A model generated the notes under the pieces. That model was not told the origin of the DNA and did not search any database. It saw only the letters and a program-made list of their open reading frames with translations. Positions 24,041 to 33,830 of a stretch of DNA of 64,000 nt are shown one piece after another. The translations under genes were made by a program, and so were the position numbers. The stretch comes from Nocardia asteroides (GTDB lineage: Bacteria > Actinomycetota > Actinomycetes > Mycobacteriales > Mycobacteriaceae): NCBI RefSeq assembly GCF_900637185.1, contig NZ_LR134352.1, forward strand, positions 6,438,001-6,502,000. The letters run 5' to 3'. The first letter of the stretch is position 1. Each line of letters begins with the position of its first letter.

Positions 24041-25516
24041 TCAGGAACCCGCGTCGGCCTTGGCCAGTTCGGGGGTCGGGGTGGCGTCGGACTTTCCGTG
24101 GCCGACGAACAGGGACGAGGCGATGATGCCGATGACGAGGATGGCGGCGGGTAGCAGCATCGATTGGGCCAGCGAGGTGCTGAACTCGTCGAGGATGTGC
24201 GGTGGGAGGGGGCCGGTGGCGGCGCCCTCGCCGACGGGACCGCCGCCGCCGAGCCCGTTGGCGGTGAGGCGGGCGGCGATCAGCGCGCTGATGGCGGCGC
24301 TGCCGAGGACCGAGCCGACCTGCCGGGTGGTGTTGTACACACCGGCACCGGCGCCGGCCTGCGCGATCGGCAGGTTGTGCGTGGCAGTCGACGCCAGCGG
24401 CGCCCAGATGCAGGCATTGGCCAGACCCGCGACGGCCGCGGCGAGCATGAACAGCGGGATCGACGAATCCGGCGTCATCAGCTCGGCGAAGGCGAACACC
24501 GAACCGGCGAACAGGGTGAAGCCGACGGTCGGCACCAGCCGCGGCGGCAGGCGGTCGGCGAACTTGCCGACGAACGGCGCCGCGAAACCGGTGAGGATCG
24601 CCATCGGCGCGAACACCAGCGCGGACTCGGTCGGCGACATCTCCCGCACGGCCTGCAGGTAGAAGTACGAGGGCACCGTCATCGCGGTGATCGCCGCGCC
24701 CATCGCCGCGATCGCCATGTTCGACAGCGAGAAGTTGCGGTCGCGGAACAGGCTCAGCGGCACCAGCGGTTCGCCCTTGTTGCGGGCCTGGTTGACCACG
24801 AACGCGATCAGCATGAGCACACCGAACCCGATCAGCAGCCAGATGCGCAGCGACCAGTCGTTGGCGTTGCCCTCCTGGATACCGAACACCAGCGCGGTCA
24901 TGCCGATACCGCTGAGCGCGACGCCGACGAGATCGAACTTGTGGTCGTTGGTGGGCAGCGCGGGCACCAGCCACACGGCCAGCGCGAAGGCGATGATGCC
25001 GACGGGCACGTTGACGAAGAAGATCCACTCCCAGCCCAGGCTGTCGACCAGCACGCCGCCCAGGATCGGGCCGACCAGCGTGGCCAGCCCGGCGACACCG
25101 CCCCACAGGCCCATCGCCGCGCCGCGCCGGTCCGGCGGGAAGGTACGGGTGATCACGGCCATGGTCTGCGGGGTCATCAGCGCGGCGCCGATGCCCTGCG
25201 CGGCGCGGGCGGCGATCAGCATGCCGATGCTGCCGGACAGACCGCACCACAGCGACGCGCCGGTGAAGAGGGCCAGGCCGATCAGATAGATGTTCTTGGG
25301 CCCGTACTTGTCACCGAGCCTGCCGGTCACCAGCAGCGGCACCGCGTAGGTGAGCAGGTAGGCGCTGGTCACCCAGATGACATTGGAGATATCGCTGTTC
25401 AGGTCCGTCATGATCGCGGGATTGGCGACCGCGACGATCGTCATGTCGAGCAGGATCATGAAGAACCCGACCACCAGCGCGAACAGCGCCAGCCACGGAT
25501 TACGTTCGGTGGTCAT
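24041..25516 (-). CDS. MFS drug exporter, DHA2 (EmrB/QacA) type
   Basis: The 491-residue product has about 14 membrane segments. The N-terminal motif LDMTIVAVANPAI and motif A-like GRLGDKYGPKN after the second segment, with APFVGKFADRLPPR in the second half, are typical of the 14-TMS DHA2 family, which exports hydrophobic or cationic drugs using the proton gradient. The start is ATG 25516. It lies 7 bases after a PadR-family regulator gene on the same strand; the pair is a classic drug-response operon, with induction when PadR binds a ligand (inference from gene pairs such as LmrR-LmrCD). Confidence 0.94.
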   Translation of the reverse strand: MTTERNPWLALFALVVGFFMILLDMTIVAVANPAIMTDLNSDISNVIWVTSAYLLTYAVPLLVTGRLGDKYGPKNIYLIGLALFTGASLWCGLSGSIGMLIAARAAQGIGAALMTPQTMAVITRTFPPDRRGAAMGLWGGVAGLATLVGPILGGVLVDSLGWEWIFFVNVPVGIIAFALAVWLVPALPTNDHKFDLVGVALSGIGMTALVFGIQEGNANDWSLRIWLLIGFGVLMLIAFVVNQARNKGEPLVPLSLFRDRNFSLSNMAIAAMGAAITAMTVPSYFYLQAVREMSPTESALVFAPMAILTGFAAPFVGKFADRLPPRLVPTVGFTLFAGSVFAFAELMTPDSSIPLFMLAAAVAGLANACIWAPLASTATHNLPIAQAGAGAGVYNTTRQVGSVLGSAAISALIAARLTANGLGGGGPVGEGAATGPLPPHILDEFSTSLAQSMLLPAAILVIGIIASSLFVGHGKSDATPTPELAKADAGS

Positions 25517-25523
25517 CGAATTC

Positions 25524-26195
25524 CTATCGGCTACGGGCGGCGTCGGCCGCCCACCTCGGTCGGGGCACGGCATCGGGGTCGTCCCCGAGCGGCGGTTCGG
25601 TGGTGGGCGGATCGGGTTCGATCCGGTCGCCGGTGACCGGGTCGAACTGTTCCCACGCGACGCCACCACCGGCCAGTTCGGCGGTGAAGTCCTGGATCCA
25701 GGCCAGATCGGCCCGCGTCGTGGCTCGCATGTACTCCAGGACGAAGAAGTAGCGGCGCGGAATATCGTGCCCGCGCGCCCATTCCAGCATCGCCTCGAGA
25801 TCGGCGAGCGCCGCGGCGAGGTGATCGGTACGTTCCCCGAGCAGCGCGATCACCTGGTCCAGCGGCAGCGCGTGCGCCTCGGCGAGTGCCACCCGGAAGA
25901 TGGGGAACTCCTGCACCGGCGTGCGCAGCAGGTCGGCGATGCGGCCGCGCAACGCGGCGCGGCCGGTCTCGGTGATGCGGTAGGTGGTGCGTTCGGGCCG
26001 GTTGCCCTCGCGCTCGGTCCCCTCCGCCCGGACCATCTCGTCGACGGCGAGCCGGGCCACCGCGTGATACAGCGAGCCCGGCCGCACCTTGATCAGCAGG
26101 TCCTCGCGACGCGAGATCAGCAGCTGATACATCTCGTAGGGATGCATGGGCCGCTCGTCGAGCAGGGCGAGCACCGCGATCGCCAACGGTGTCAT
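25524..26195 (-). CDS. PadR-family transcriptional regulator
   Basis: The 223-residue product has an N-terminal winged helix (LAIAVLALLDERPMHPYEMY and VRPGSLYHAVARLAV in residues 3-55), a PadR-type C-terminal helical domain with a long coiled segment, and a Pro/Asp-rich tail of about 35 residues that is probably disordered. The start is ATG 26195, giving the standard MTPLAIAVLALL N-terminus. A strong inverted repeat lies about 70 bases upstream. It likely represses itself and the downstream MFS exporter. Confidence 0.92.
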   Translation of the reverse strand: MTPLAIAVLALLDERPMHPYEMYQLLISRREDLLIKVRPGSLYHAVARLAVDEMVRAEGTEREGNRPERTTYRITETGRAALRGRIADLLRTPVQEFPIFRVALAEAHALPLDQVIALLGERTDHLAAALADLEAMLEWARGHDIPRRYFFVLEYMRATTRADLAWIQDFTAELAGGGVAWEQFDPVTGDRIEPDPPTTEPPLGDDPDAVPRPRWAADAARSR

Positions 26196-26266
26196 CGCAT
26201 TCCGCCCTGGCTGACCCACGGCCGCACCTCCACTCCCGCGCCGACACGGGACCACTTCCGCACCAA

Positions 26267-26284
26267 ATATTCCAGTAGGAATAT
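26267..26284. promoter_or_regulatory. PadR operator candidate
   Basis: Inverted repeat ATATTCC-AGTA-GGAATAT. It is AT-rich in an otherwise GC-rich region and lies upstream of the padR-MFS operon. PadR proteins usually bind such AT-rich palindromes. Confidence 0.65.
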
Positions 26285-26414
26285 ACGGCCCGGAACATAG
26301 CCCCGGCAACACTCGGCGCGGACCCCCGCTGTGATCGCCGGCACCATCAGGGCCCAACGTTCGCGCCGTCACAAATTTTGAAGTTCGGATTCCGATTCCG
26401 GTTGAATCATCGCG

Positions 26415-26440
26415 TCTGAGAGATATTCGAACGAAATATT
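26415..26440 (+). promoter_or_regulatory. AT-rich dyad before the Gly/Ala-rich protein gene
   Basis: ATATT and AATAT arms flank CGAACGA about 15 bases before the start codon. It may be a regulator site or part of the promoter; no target protein can be named. Confidence 0.35.
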
Positions 26441-26451
26441 TGGGGGGAACA

Positions 26452-27180
26452 ATGACTCGTCGCCATGCCTCGAGAAGGTTCAGCCGGGCACTCGTCCTGG
26501 GCGCGCTGCCGGTGGTCATCGCCGTGAGCGGTGCGGACATCGCCTCGGCGGCGCCCGTCGCACCGGTGGTCTCGAACGTCGAGCGCACCACGACCTACGA
26601 CGGCCACACCATCACCTTCGTCGACGACCGGACGATGACCATCGACGGGCACACCGTCACCGTCGACGACCAGCACGTCGTGCGGGTCGATGACCGTCCG
26701 GTGTCGTTCCGCACCGTCGCGACGCCCGCCGAGGCGGTCATGACGATCGACGCGCCGCTCGCCACGCCCGACAAGGTGGGCACCGGGGCCCTGGTCGGCG
26801 CCGGGGTCGGCGCCGCGGCCGCCGGGATTCCGGCCGCCGTCGTCGGCGCGGTGCCGGGCGCGGTCGTCGGTGGCGTCATCGGCGCGGGCGCGGGCTTCCT
26901 GATCGGCATCGGTACGGTCGCGGCCGGCGTCCTGATCGGCGCGATGGTCGGCTGTGTGACCACGGGCTGCCTGATCGACGTGCCGATCTTCCTCGCCGGG
27001 CTGGCCGCCGAGGCCGTGATCGCGGCGCCGTCCATCGCCGTCGGCGCGGTCCTGGGTGTCGCGATCGGCGCCGCCATCGGCGCGGGCATCGCGGGAATTC
27101 CCGCGGCGGGCATCGGCGCGCTCGTCGGGGCGGGCATCGGCGCGGGCGCGGTGACGCTCAACCCGCAGCTGGTGCCCTGA
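26452..27180 (+). CDS. Exported Gly/Ala-rich hydrophobic protein
   Basis: The 242-residue product has an N-terminal signal peptide (basic TRRHASRRFSR, hydrophobic ALVLGALPVVIAVSG, cleavage near ASA-AP). A short region with repeated DGHTITFVDDRTMTI / DGHTVTVDDQHVV units follows (residues 45-80). The long C-terminal half (about 105-230) is made almost only of Gly, Ala, Val and Ile (GALVGAGVGAAAAGIPAAVV). Such glycine-zipper-like stretches insert into or pack against membranes; function is unknown. One Cys pair (GCVTTGC) sits in the middle. GGGGGG precedes ATG 26452. A terminator follows. Confidence 0.85.
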   Translation: MTRRHASRRFSRALVLGALPVVIAVSGADIASAAPVAPVVSNVERTTTYDGHTITFVDDRTMTIDGHTVTVDDQHVVRVDDRPVSFRTVATPAEAVMTIDAPLATPDKVGTGALVGAGVGAAAAGIPAAVVGAVPGAVVGGVIGAGAGFLIGIGTVAAGVLIGAMVGCVTTGCLIDVPIFLAGLAAEAVIAAPSIAVGAVLGVAIGAAIGAGIAGIPAAGIGALVGAGIGAGAVTLNPQLVP

Positions 27181-27200
27181 CCGCACCGCCCGACTAAAGG

Positions 27201-27235
27201 AACCCGTCCCGGAACGCGATGCGCCGGGGCGGGTT
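27201..27235 (+). terminator. Hairpin terminator
   Basis: The 12-base arms AACCCGTCCCGG and CCGGGGCGGGTT contain one wobble pair and are followed by TCGTC. It lies 20 bases after the Gly/Ala-rich protein stop. Confidence 0.75.
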
Positions 27236-27299
27236 TCGTCGTCGGTGGGCCCGCCCCGGCGAGCGGGCGGGCCCGTCACGCCAGGTGTCGGCGAGCGGC

Positions 27300-28160
27300 C
27301 TAGAGGCCGTGTTCGTCGAGCCAGCGGCGGGCGGCGGTGGCGGGGTCGGTGCCGGACTCGACCTGGGCGACGAGGTCGAGCAGGCCCTCGGTGGTGAGCT
27401 CGCCCGCGACGTAGTTGAGCTTCTTCAGCTCGATGCGGTCGAACTGGCCGGAGCGGTACAGGGCGAGCAGGTTCTGGGCGCGCACGGCGTATTTCGGGTC
27501 GTCCAAGACGACCAGGTCCGCGGCGTCGGCGGGCGGGCCGTCGACGATGCCGACCTGGATCTCGCCGTTTCGCAGCGCTTGGCGCAGCGCGGCCAGATCC
27601 GGATAGCGGGTGGTGGTGGCGAAGGCGCAGCCGTTCGGCGCGGTGGCGGTGCCGTCGAGACCGGGCAGGTCGACGGCGCCCGCGGTGAACTCGGCGCAGC
27701 GCGAGGTGAGCGCGGCGACGGTGCCGAGGTTCTCGCGAGCCGCGAACTCCGGGGTGACCAGCATTCGGGAGCGCAGGTCGGTGCCGTCGGCGGGGTCGGA
27801 CACCGACAGGCCCGCCGGGAGCGCGGCATTGACGGCGGCCACCACGTCCTCGGGCGTGCGCGCGGACGCGGCCGGGTGCCAGCGGTCGAGCAACGCGCCG
27901 GAACGGGCGGGCAGCACCGTGATCCGGCCCGCGTCGAGATCGGCCGCCGGGTCGGCCGCGTCGGCGACCACGGTGGTCGCGACGCCGGCGCGGGCCAGCG
28001 CCTGCGCGTAGACCTGCGCGAGCACAATCGATTCCGCCGAGGAATCCGCGCCCACCGCGACGGCGGTTCCCGGCTCGTCACCGGCACAGGAAACCGCACC
28101 GAACGCGCAGGTGACGACCAGTAGCGCGGTCGCTGCCCGGCGCACCGCTCGCGACACCAT
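27300..28160 (-). CDS. Second substrate-binding lipoprotein of the osmoprotectant ABC system
   Basis: The 286-residue product has a lipoprotein signal (TALLVVTCAFGAVSC-AGDEP). The mature part follows the OpuAC/ProX pattern, and its C-terminal third clearly resembles the divergent binding protein (DLVVLDDPKYAVRAQNLLALY versus NLVVLADPKSNFAAQNVVPLF). It is shorter than the partner and has less of the conserved N-terminal ligand lobe. It may bind a different ligand or act as an alternative receptor for the same permease. The start is ATG 28160. Its promoter region of 138 bases is shared with the transporter operon. Confidence 0.82.
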   Translation of the reverse strand: MVSRAVRRAATALLVVTCAFGAVSCAGDEPGTAVAVGADSSAESIVLAQVYAQALARAGVATTVVADAADPAADLDAGRITVLPARSGALLDRWHPAASARTPEDVVAAVNAALPAGLSVSDPADGTDLRSRMLVTPEFAARENLGTVAALTSRCAEFTAGAVDLPGLDGTATAPNGCAFATTTRYPDLAALRQALRNGEIQVGIVDGPPADAADLVVLDDPKYAVRAQNLLALYRSGQFDRIELKKLNYVAGELTTEGLLDLVAQVESGTDPATAARRWLDEHGL

Positions 28161-28298
28161 CCGGCGACACCAACTTCCCGTATTTGCGGTCAACCCACGC
28201 AATTCGGCGCGACGCGGGCAGTATGAACACCCAGAATGTACCTGCGGCCCCCGGGACGCATGCACAGCGCACTGCCCGCCTTTGCCGGAAGGACACCA

Positions 28299-29291
28299 GT
28301 GAAAACCGCGTTCTCCTCCTCTTCGCACGGACAACGCCGGCCGGCTCGCCGGTTCGCCGTCCGCGCGGGCCGGGTGCTGGCAGCCGCTGTCGCACTGGCC
28401 GCCGCCATGATCGTGTCCGCCTGCGGCAACTCCGACCCACTGGCAGCCAAAGGCGATTGCGCCAGCGACGCGCTGATCATCGGCTCGGCCAATTTCCCCG
28501 AATCCGAGACCGTCGCCAACATCTACACCGAGGTCCTGCGGATCAACGGTTTCAAGGTCGACACGAAGTTCAACATCGGCAGCCGCGAGGCCTACATTCC
28601 GGCCTTACGCCAGTGCGCCATCTCGCTGATCCCGGAATACACCGGCAACCTGCTGCAATACCTGGACAAGAACGCCACCGCCACCGCCGAACCCGAGGTG
28701 AACGCCGCGCTGACGGCGGCGCTGGGCACCGAGCTGGCCATCGCGACACCGGCTCCCGGCCAGGATTCCGACGCCGTCGTGGTGACCCGCGCGACCGCCG
28801 ACAAATGGAAGCTGACCAGCATCGCCGATCTGGCCCCGCACTCGGCCGAGGTGAAATTCGGCGCCCCCGCGGAATTCGCCCAGCGGCCCGGCGGTCTGCC
28901 CGGATTGAAGAAGAACTACGGCCTCGACATCGCCGGCGACGCATTCGTGCCCATCGCCGACGGCGGCGGCCCGGCGACGGTGCGCGCGCTGGTCGACGGA
29001 CAGGTCACCGCGGCCGATATCTTCACCACCTCCCCCGCGATCGCGCAGAACAACCTGGTGGTCCTCGCCGATCCGAAGAGCAATTTCGCGGCCCAGAACG
29101 TGGTGCCGCTGTTCAATGCCGCCAAGAAGACCGACAAAGCGGTGGCGGTGCTCGACGCCGTCTCGGCCAAACTCACCACCACCGAGCTGATCTCGCTCAA
29201 TACCGCCGTGTCCGGGGACAGCAAGATCGAACCGAAGGCCGCCGCGCTGGCCTGGATCACCGCGCAGGGACTAGATTCCCCGATCGGCTAG
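28299..29291 (+). CDS. Osmoprotectant (glycine betaine/choline-type) ABC binding lipoprotein
   Basis: The 330-residue lipoprotein has a basic N-terminus, a hydrophobic segment and the lipobox VSAC-GNSD. The mature domain belongs to the OpuAC/ProX/OsmF group (IIGSANFPESETVANIYTEVL, LIPEYTGNLLQYLD, DIFTTSPAIAQNNLVVLADP). It captures a quaternary ammonium compound outside the membrane and passes it to the permeases encoded downstream. The start is GTG 28299 with GGAAGGA upstream; frames starting further upstream lack a proper signal. It is the first gene of a four-gene operon. Confidence 0.92.
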   Translation: MKTAFSSSSHGQRRPARRFAVRAGRVLAAAVALAAAMIVSACGNSDPLAAKGDCASDALIIGSANFPESETVANIYTEVLRINGFKVDTKFNIGSREAYIPALRQCAISLIPEYTGNLLQYLDKNATATAEPEVNAALTAALGTELAIATPAPGQDSDAVVVTRATADKWKLTSIADLAPHSAEVKFGAPAEFAQRPGGLPGLKKNYGLDIAGDAFVPIADGGGPATVRALVDGQVTAADIFTTSPAIAQNNLVVLADPKSNFAAQNVVPLFNAAKKTDKAVAVLDAVSAKLTTTELISLNTAVSGDSKIEPKAAALAWITAQGLDSPIG

Positions 29292-29299
29292 GAGTCCCG

Positions 29300-30448
29300 T
29301 TGTCCGACATCGTATTCCGCGGAATCGAGAAAACCTATCCGAACGGTACCCGGGCGGTGCGCGACCTGAATCTGACGATCGAATCGGGCTCGTTCACCGT
29401 GTTCGTCGGACCGTCGGGGTGCGGGAAGACCACCTCGATGCGGATGATCAACCGGATGGTGAGTCCCAGCGCGGGCACCATCACGGTGGGCGGCCGCGAC
29501 ATCGCCGGCGTGGACCCGGTGCGGCTGCGCCTCGGCATCGGCTATGTGATCCAGAGCGGCGGGCTGCTGCCCAACCGCACCGTGATCGACAATGTGGCGA
29601 CGGTGCCGATGCTGCTGGGCGAGTCCCGCAAGGCCGCCCGCGCCGCCGCGCTGACCGTCCTCGACCGGGTCGGCCTGGATCGTGGGCTGGCCGACCGGTA
29701 TCCGGCGCAGCTGTCGGGCGGTCAGCAGCAGCGGGTGGGCGTGGCGCGGGCGCTGGCCGCCGACCCGCCGGTGCTGCTGATGGACGAGCCGTTCAGTGCC
29801 GTCGACCCGGTGGTGCGGGCCGAACTGCAGGTCGAGATGCGGCGGCTGCAAGCCGAACTGCACAAGACCATCGTGTTCGTCACCCACGACATCGACGAGG
29901 CGATCACCCTCGGCGACAAGCTCGCGGTGTTCGGCCGGGGCGGGGTGCTGCAGCAGTACGACACGCCGGAGCGGGTGCTGGCCCAGCCCGCGACCGACTT
30001 CGTCGCGGGGTTCGTCGGCCGCGATCGTGGCTACCGGGCGCTGTCGTTCCGCAGCGCCGGGTCCCTCGCGCTGACGCCGATCCGGACCGTCACGGCCGAC
30101 GAGGTGGCCGGGTCACGACTGGCCCAGGGCGAGTGGGCGCTGGTGGTCGACGCCGACGGCCGACCGGGCGGCTGGGTGGACGCCACCGGCGTGGAGGCGG
30201 TCCGGGCCGGGAAAGCGCTGTCCGACAGCGTGTCCGCGGGCGGTTCGCTGTTCACGCCGGACGGCGACCTGCGTCAGGCACTCGACGCCGCCATCTCCTC
30301 GCCGTCGGGCATCGGCGTCGCCGTCGACGACTCCGGCGCCGTGCGCGGCGGGCTGCCGGCCACCGAGGTGCTCGCCCAGCTCGCCGAACAGCGCGGCGCC
30401 GAGGACGCCGAGCGCAACCGGGAGTACTTCGGCCAGGACCGCTCGTGA
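29300..30448 (+). CDS. Osmoprotectant ABC transporter ATP-binding protein
   Basis: The 382-residue ATPase has Walker A (FVGPSGCGKTTSMRM, about 36-50), the Q-loop, signature LSGGQQQRVGVARAL, Walker B (VLLMDEPFSAVDP) and the switch His (VTHDIDEA). A C-terminal CBS-like extension of about 130 residues follows, as in OpuA/ProV-type transporters, where it senses ionic strength. Hydrolysis drives import of the compatible solute. The start is TTG 29300 (LSDIVFRGIEKTYPNG), with AGGAG 9 bases upstream; no ATG or GTG fits. It begins 8 bases after the binding-protein stop. Confidence 0.93.
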   Translation: MSDIVFRGIEKTYPNGTRAVRDLNLTIESGSFTVFVGPSGCGKTTSMRMINRMVSPSAGTITVGGRDIAGVDPVRLRLGIGYVIQSGGLLPNRTVIDNVATVPMLLGESRKAARAAALTVLDRVGLDRGLADRYPAQLSGGQQQRVGVARALAADPPVLLMDEPFSAVDPVVRAELQVEMRRLQAELHKTIVFVTHDIDEAITLGDKLAVFGRGGVLQQYDTPERVLAQPATDFVAGFVGRDRGYRALSFRSAGSLALTPIRTVTADEVAGSRLAQGEWALVVDADGRPGGWVDATGVEAVRAGKALSDSVSAGGSLFTPDGDLRQALDAAISSPSGIGVAVDDSGAVRGGLPATEVLAQLAEQRGAEDAERNREYFGQDRS

Positions 30449-31113
30449 GGTATCTGATCGACAACTTCGCCGAGGTCATGGCGATCACCCGCACCCATCT
30501 GGTGCTGGCGCTGGTCCCGTTGCTGCTCGGCCTGGTGATCGCGGTTCCGGTCGGCGCCGCCGTGCGCGGGCGCGGCTGGGCCAGACGGATCCTGACGACC
30601 GGGTCGAGCCTGGCCTACACGATCCCGTCGCTGGCGCTGTTCGTGATCATCCCGCCGCTGATCGGCATCTCGGCCATCGATCCGCTGAACGTGATCATCG
30701 CGCTCACCGTGTACTCCACCGCGCTGCTGCTCATCGCGGTGCCGACCGCGCTGGACACCGTGCCCGCCGACGTCGTCGACGCCGCCGACGCGATCGGCTT
30801 CGGCCGCCTGCGGCGCACGCTCACCGTCGACCTGCCGCTGGCGCTGCCGGTGTTCGTGTCGTCGCTGCGGGTGGTGGTGGTGACCAATATCGCGATGGTG
30901 TCGGTGGGCGCGCTGATCGGCGTCGGCGGGCTCGGCAAGCTGTTCACCCAGGGGTATCAGCGCGACTATCCGGGCCAGATCGTGGCGGGCATCATCGTCA
31001 CGCTCGTCCTCGCGCTGATCTTCGACCGGCTGGTGTTCCTGCTCGGCAGGCTCGCGACCCCGTGGACCCGAGCGGACACGCGCGGGCGGCGGACGGCGGG
31101 GGCGGCGGCATGA
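30445..31113 (+). CDS. Osmoprotectant ABC transporter permease 1
   Basis: The 222-residue integral membrane protein has five or six membrane segments and the ABC-permease coupling motif in DAADAIGFGRLRRTLTVDLPLALP. The GTG start overlaps the stop of the ATPase gene (GTGA). It pairs with the next gene product to form the channel, and both differ enough to suggest a heterodimer. Typical length for OpuBB/ProW-like subunits of actinobacteria. Confidence 0.92.
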   Translation: MRYLIDNFAEVMAITRTHLVLALVPLLLGLVIAVPVGAAVRGRGWARRILTTGSSLAYTIPSLALFVIIPPLIGISAIDPLNVIIALTVYSTALLLIAVPTALDTVPADVVDAADAIGFGRLRRTLTVDLPLALPVFVSSLRVVVVTNIAMVSVGALIGVGGLGKLFTQGYQRDYPGQIVAGIIVTLVLALIFDRLVFLLGRLATPWTRADTRGRRTAGAAA

Positions 31114-31817
31114 ATCTGTTCGTCGACGCCTGGCAGTACCTGAGCGACGGCGCCAACTGGGGCGGCCCGGCCGGGATCGAAACCCGTGTGCTGCAACATC
31201 TCTGGTACAGCTTCCTGGCCGTCGCGCTGTCGGCGGTGATCGCGGTGCCGGTGGGCCTGGTGATCGGGCACACCCGGCGGGGCAGCGCCGCGCTGGTCGG
31301 TTTCGCCAATGCCATGCGGGCCCTGCCGACACTGGGCCTGCTCACCTTCCTGGTGCTGCTGCTCGGCCTCGGGCTGATCCCGCCGCTGCTGGCGCTGATC
31401 ACCGTCGGCGTGCCGCCGCTGCTCGCGGGCGCCTACGCGGGCATCGCGAACGTGTCCGCCGATGTCGTCGACGCCTCCCGCGCGATGGGGATGACCGAGC
31501 CGCAGGTCCTGTTCCGGGCGGAGCTGCCGAACGCCCTGCCGGTACTGCTGAGCGGGCTGCGCGCCGCCACGCTGCAGGTGGTGGCCACCGCGACCATCGC
31601 CGCCTACGTCAACCTCGGCGGCCTCGGCCGCTACATCTTCGACGGGATCGGTCTGTATCGCTACGACCTGGTCCTGGTGGGCGCGCTGCTCGTGGCGGTG
31701 CTGGCGCTGGTGCTGGACGCGCTGCTGGCGGCGGCGGTGTGGGCGAGCGCGCCGGGCACCGGGCGACTGGCACGCGGGACCGTCGTCGGCGCCGACGTAT
31801 CGCGGGTCGCGGAGTAG
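31110..31817 (+). CDS. Osmoprotectant ABC transporter permease 2
   Basis: The 235-residue integral membrane protein has a periplasmic N-terminus (MNLFVDAWQYLSDGANW), about six membrane segments and the EAA-like loop DASRAMGMTEPQVLFRAELPNALP. The ATG overlaps the stop of permease 1 (ATGA). It is the last gene of the operon. Together with permease 1, the ATPase and the lipoprotein it makes a complete importer. Confidence 0.92.
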   Translation: MNLFVDAWQYLSDGANWGGPAGIETRVLQHLWYSFLAVALSAVIAVPVGLVIGHTRRGSAALVGFANAMRALPTLGLLTFLVLLLGLGLIPPLLALITVGVPPLLAGAYAGIANVSADVVDASRAMGMTEPQVLFRAELPNALPVLLSGLRAATLQVVATATIAAYVNLGGLGRYIFDGIGLYRYDLVLVGALLVAVLALVLDALLAAAVWASAPGTGRLARGTVVGADVSRVAE

Positions 31818-31916
31818 TCCGGGCCGATCGGCGCGAGTCAGCGGGTATCCGGGGTCTGCGATCGCCCGCTTGTGGACGACTCGCCCCGGCTGTTCATCGG
31901 CGCACCTCGGTCGCGG

Positions 31917-32126
31917 TCAGTCGTCGCCGAGCAGTGCGCGCAGGTGGGGATCCGCCGCCAGCACCTGCTGCAGGCGGGCGCGCTCCTGGACGCGGTGGGC
32001 GCGCGCCTGCAGCCACTCCTGCACGGCCGTCACGACCGCCGCGTTCACCGACAGGCCGTCGGCCTCGGCCGCGCCGGCGAGCTGGGCGTACACCTCGTCG
32101 GGGAGCTGCGCGGAGAAGGTCGTCAT
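31917..32126 (-). CDS. HicB/ribbon-helix-helix-like small protein
   Basis: The 69-residue product resembles ribbon-helix-helix antitoxins annotated as HicB-family: a short beta segment (TTFSAQLPDEVYAQLAGA), then helices (GLSVNAAVVTAVQEWLQARA) and a charged tail. No toxin gene flanks it, so it may be an orphan regulator rather than half of a toxin-antitoxin pair. The start is ATG 32126. Downstream is the 3' end of the osmoprotectant operon on the other strand. Confidence 0.7.
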   Translation of the reverse strand: MTTFSAQLPDEVYAQLAGAAEADGLSVNAAVVTAVQEWLQARAHRVQERARLQQVLAADPHLRALLGDD

Positions 32127-32153
32127 CCCCCGATGATCCCAGACAACGCGACA

Positions 32154-32179
32154 GCGCCCCGTTCCGGGGAACGGGGCGC
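32154..32179 (-). terminator. Hairpin terminator after malic enzyme
   Basis: Two perfect 12-base arms (GCGCCCCGTTCC and complement) flank two loop bases, 20 bases past the malic-enzyme stop. Confidence 0.8.
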
Positions 32180-32199
32180 AGTCGGTACGGCGGTGCGGA

Positions 32200-33420
<1,221 letters not shown>

Positions 33421-33830
33421 GATTTCACTCCTGCTCGAGTCGGACTCAACCGGGGGACGGTTACCGCCGGGTATATCGGGATTACGGAATTTCATGACGC
33501 TCATGGGGTGCGCAGCCGTCGGGGAACACCGGGAAAACGGTCTCCTGGCGCGGCACTGATCCGGCGAGCGGAGCCGGACGGGTGGTCCGGGCGGACGAAC
33601 GGGTCGACCCTCGGCCGCGACGGTGCGTCGCGAGGCGATAGGTCACCAAGGTCCCCGAACCCGGCGGTGGCAAGGGCAGGGAATCCGCAATATTCTGCCA
33701 GCCGGGCCGACCGCTTGCCAAACCGGTTCCGTCTGTCACCGGGCAACGCGTCATAGGTCGAGCGTATCCGTGGCGAATTGCCATGGCGTTAGAGAAAACT
33801 CGCAGCTGACGGGGAACAACCGGTGAACAA
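33421..33830. other. Upstream region of malic enzyme
   Basis: These 410 bases between two minus-strand genes must hold the malic-enzyme promoter. Several open frames exist because the DNA is GC-rich, but none has a ribosome binding site or recognisable product. No repeat or RNA structure stood out. Confidence 0.4.

Noticed and set aside
31917..32126. Toxin-antitoxin module
   Set aside because: Only the ribbon-helix-helix protein is present; no toxin gene flanks it on either side.
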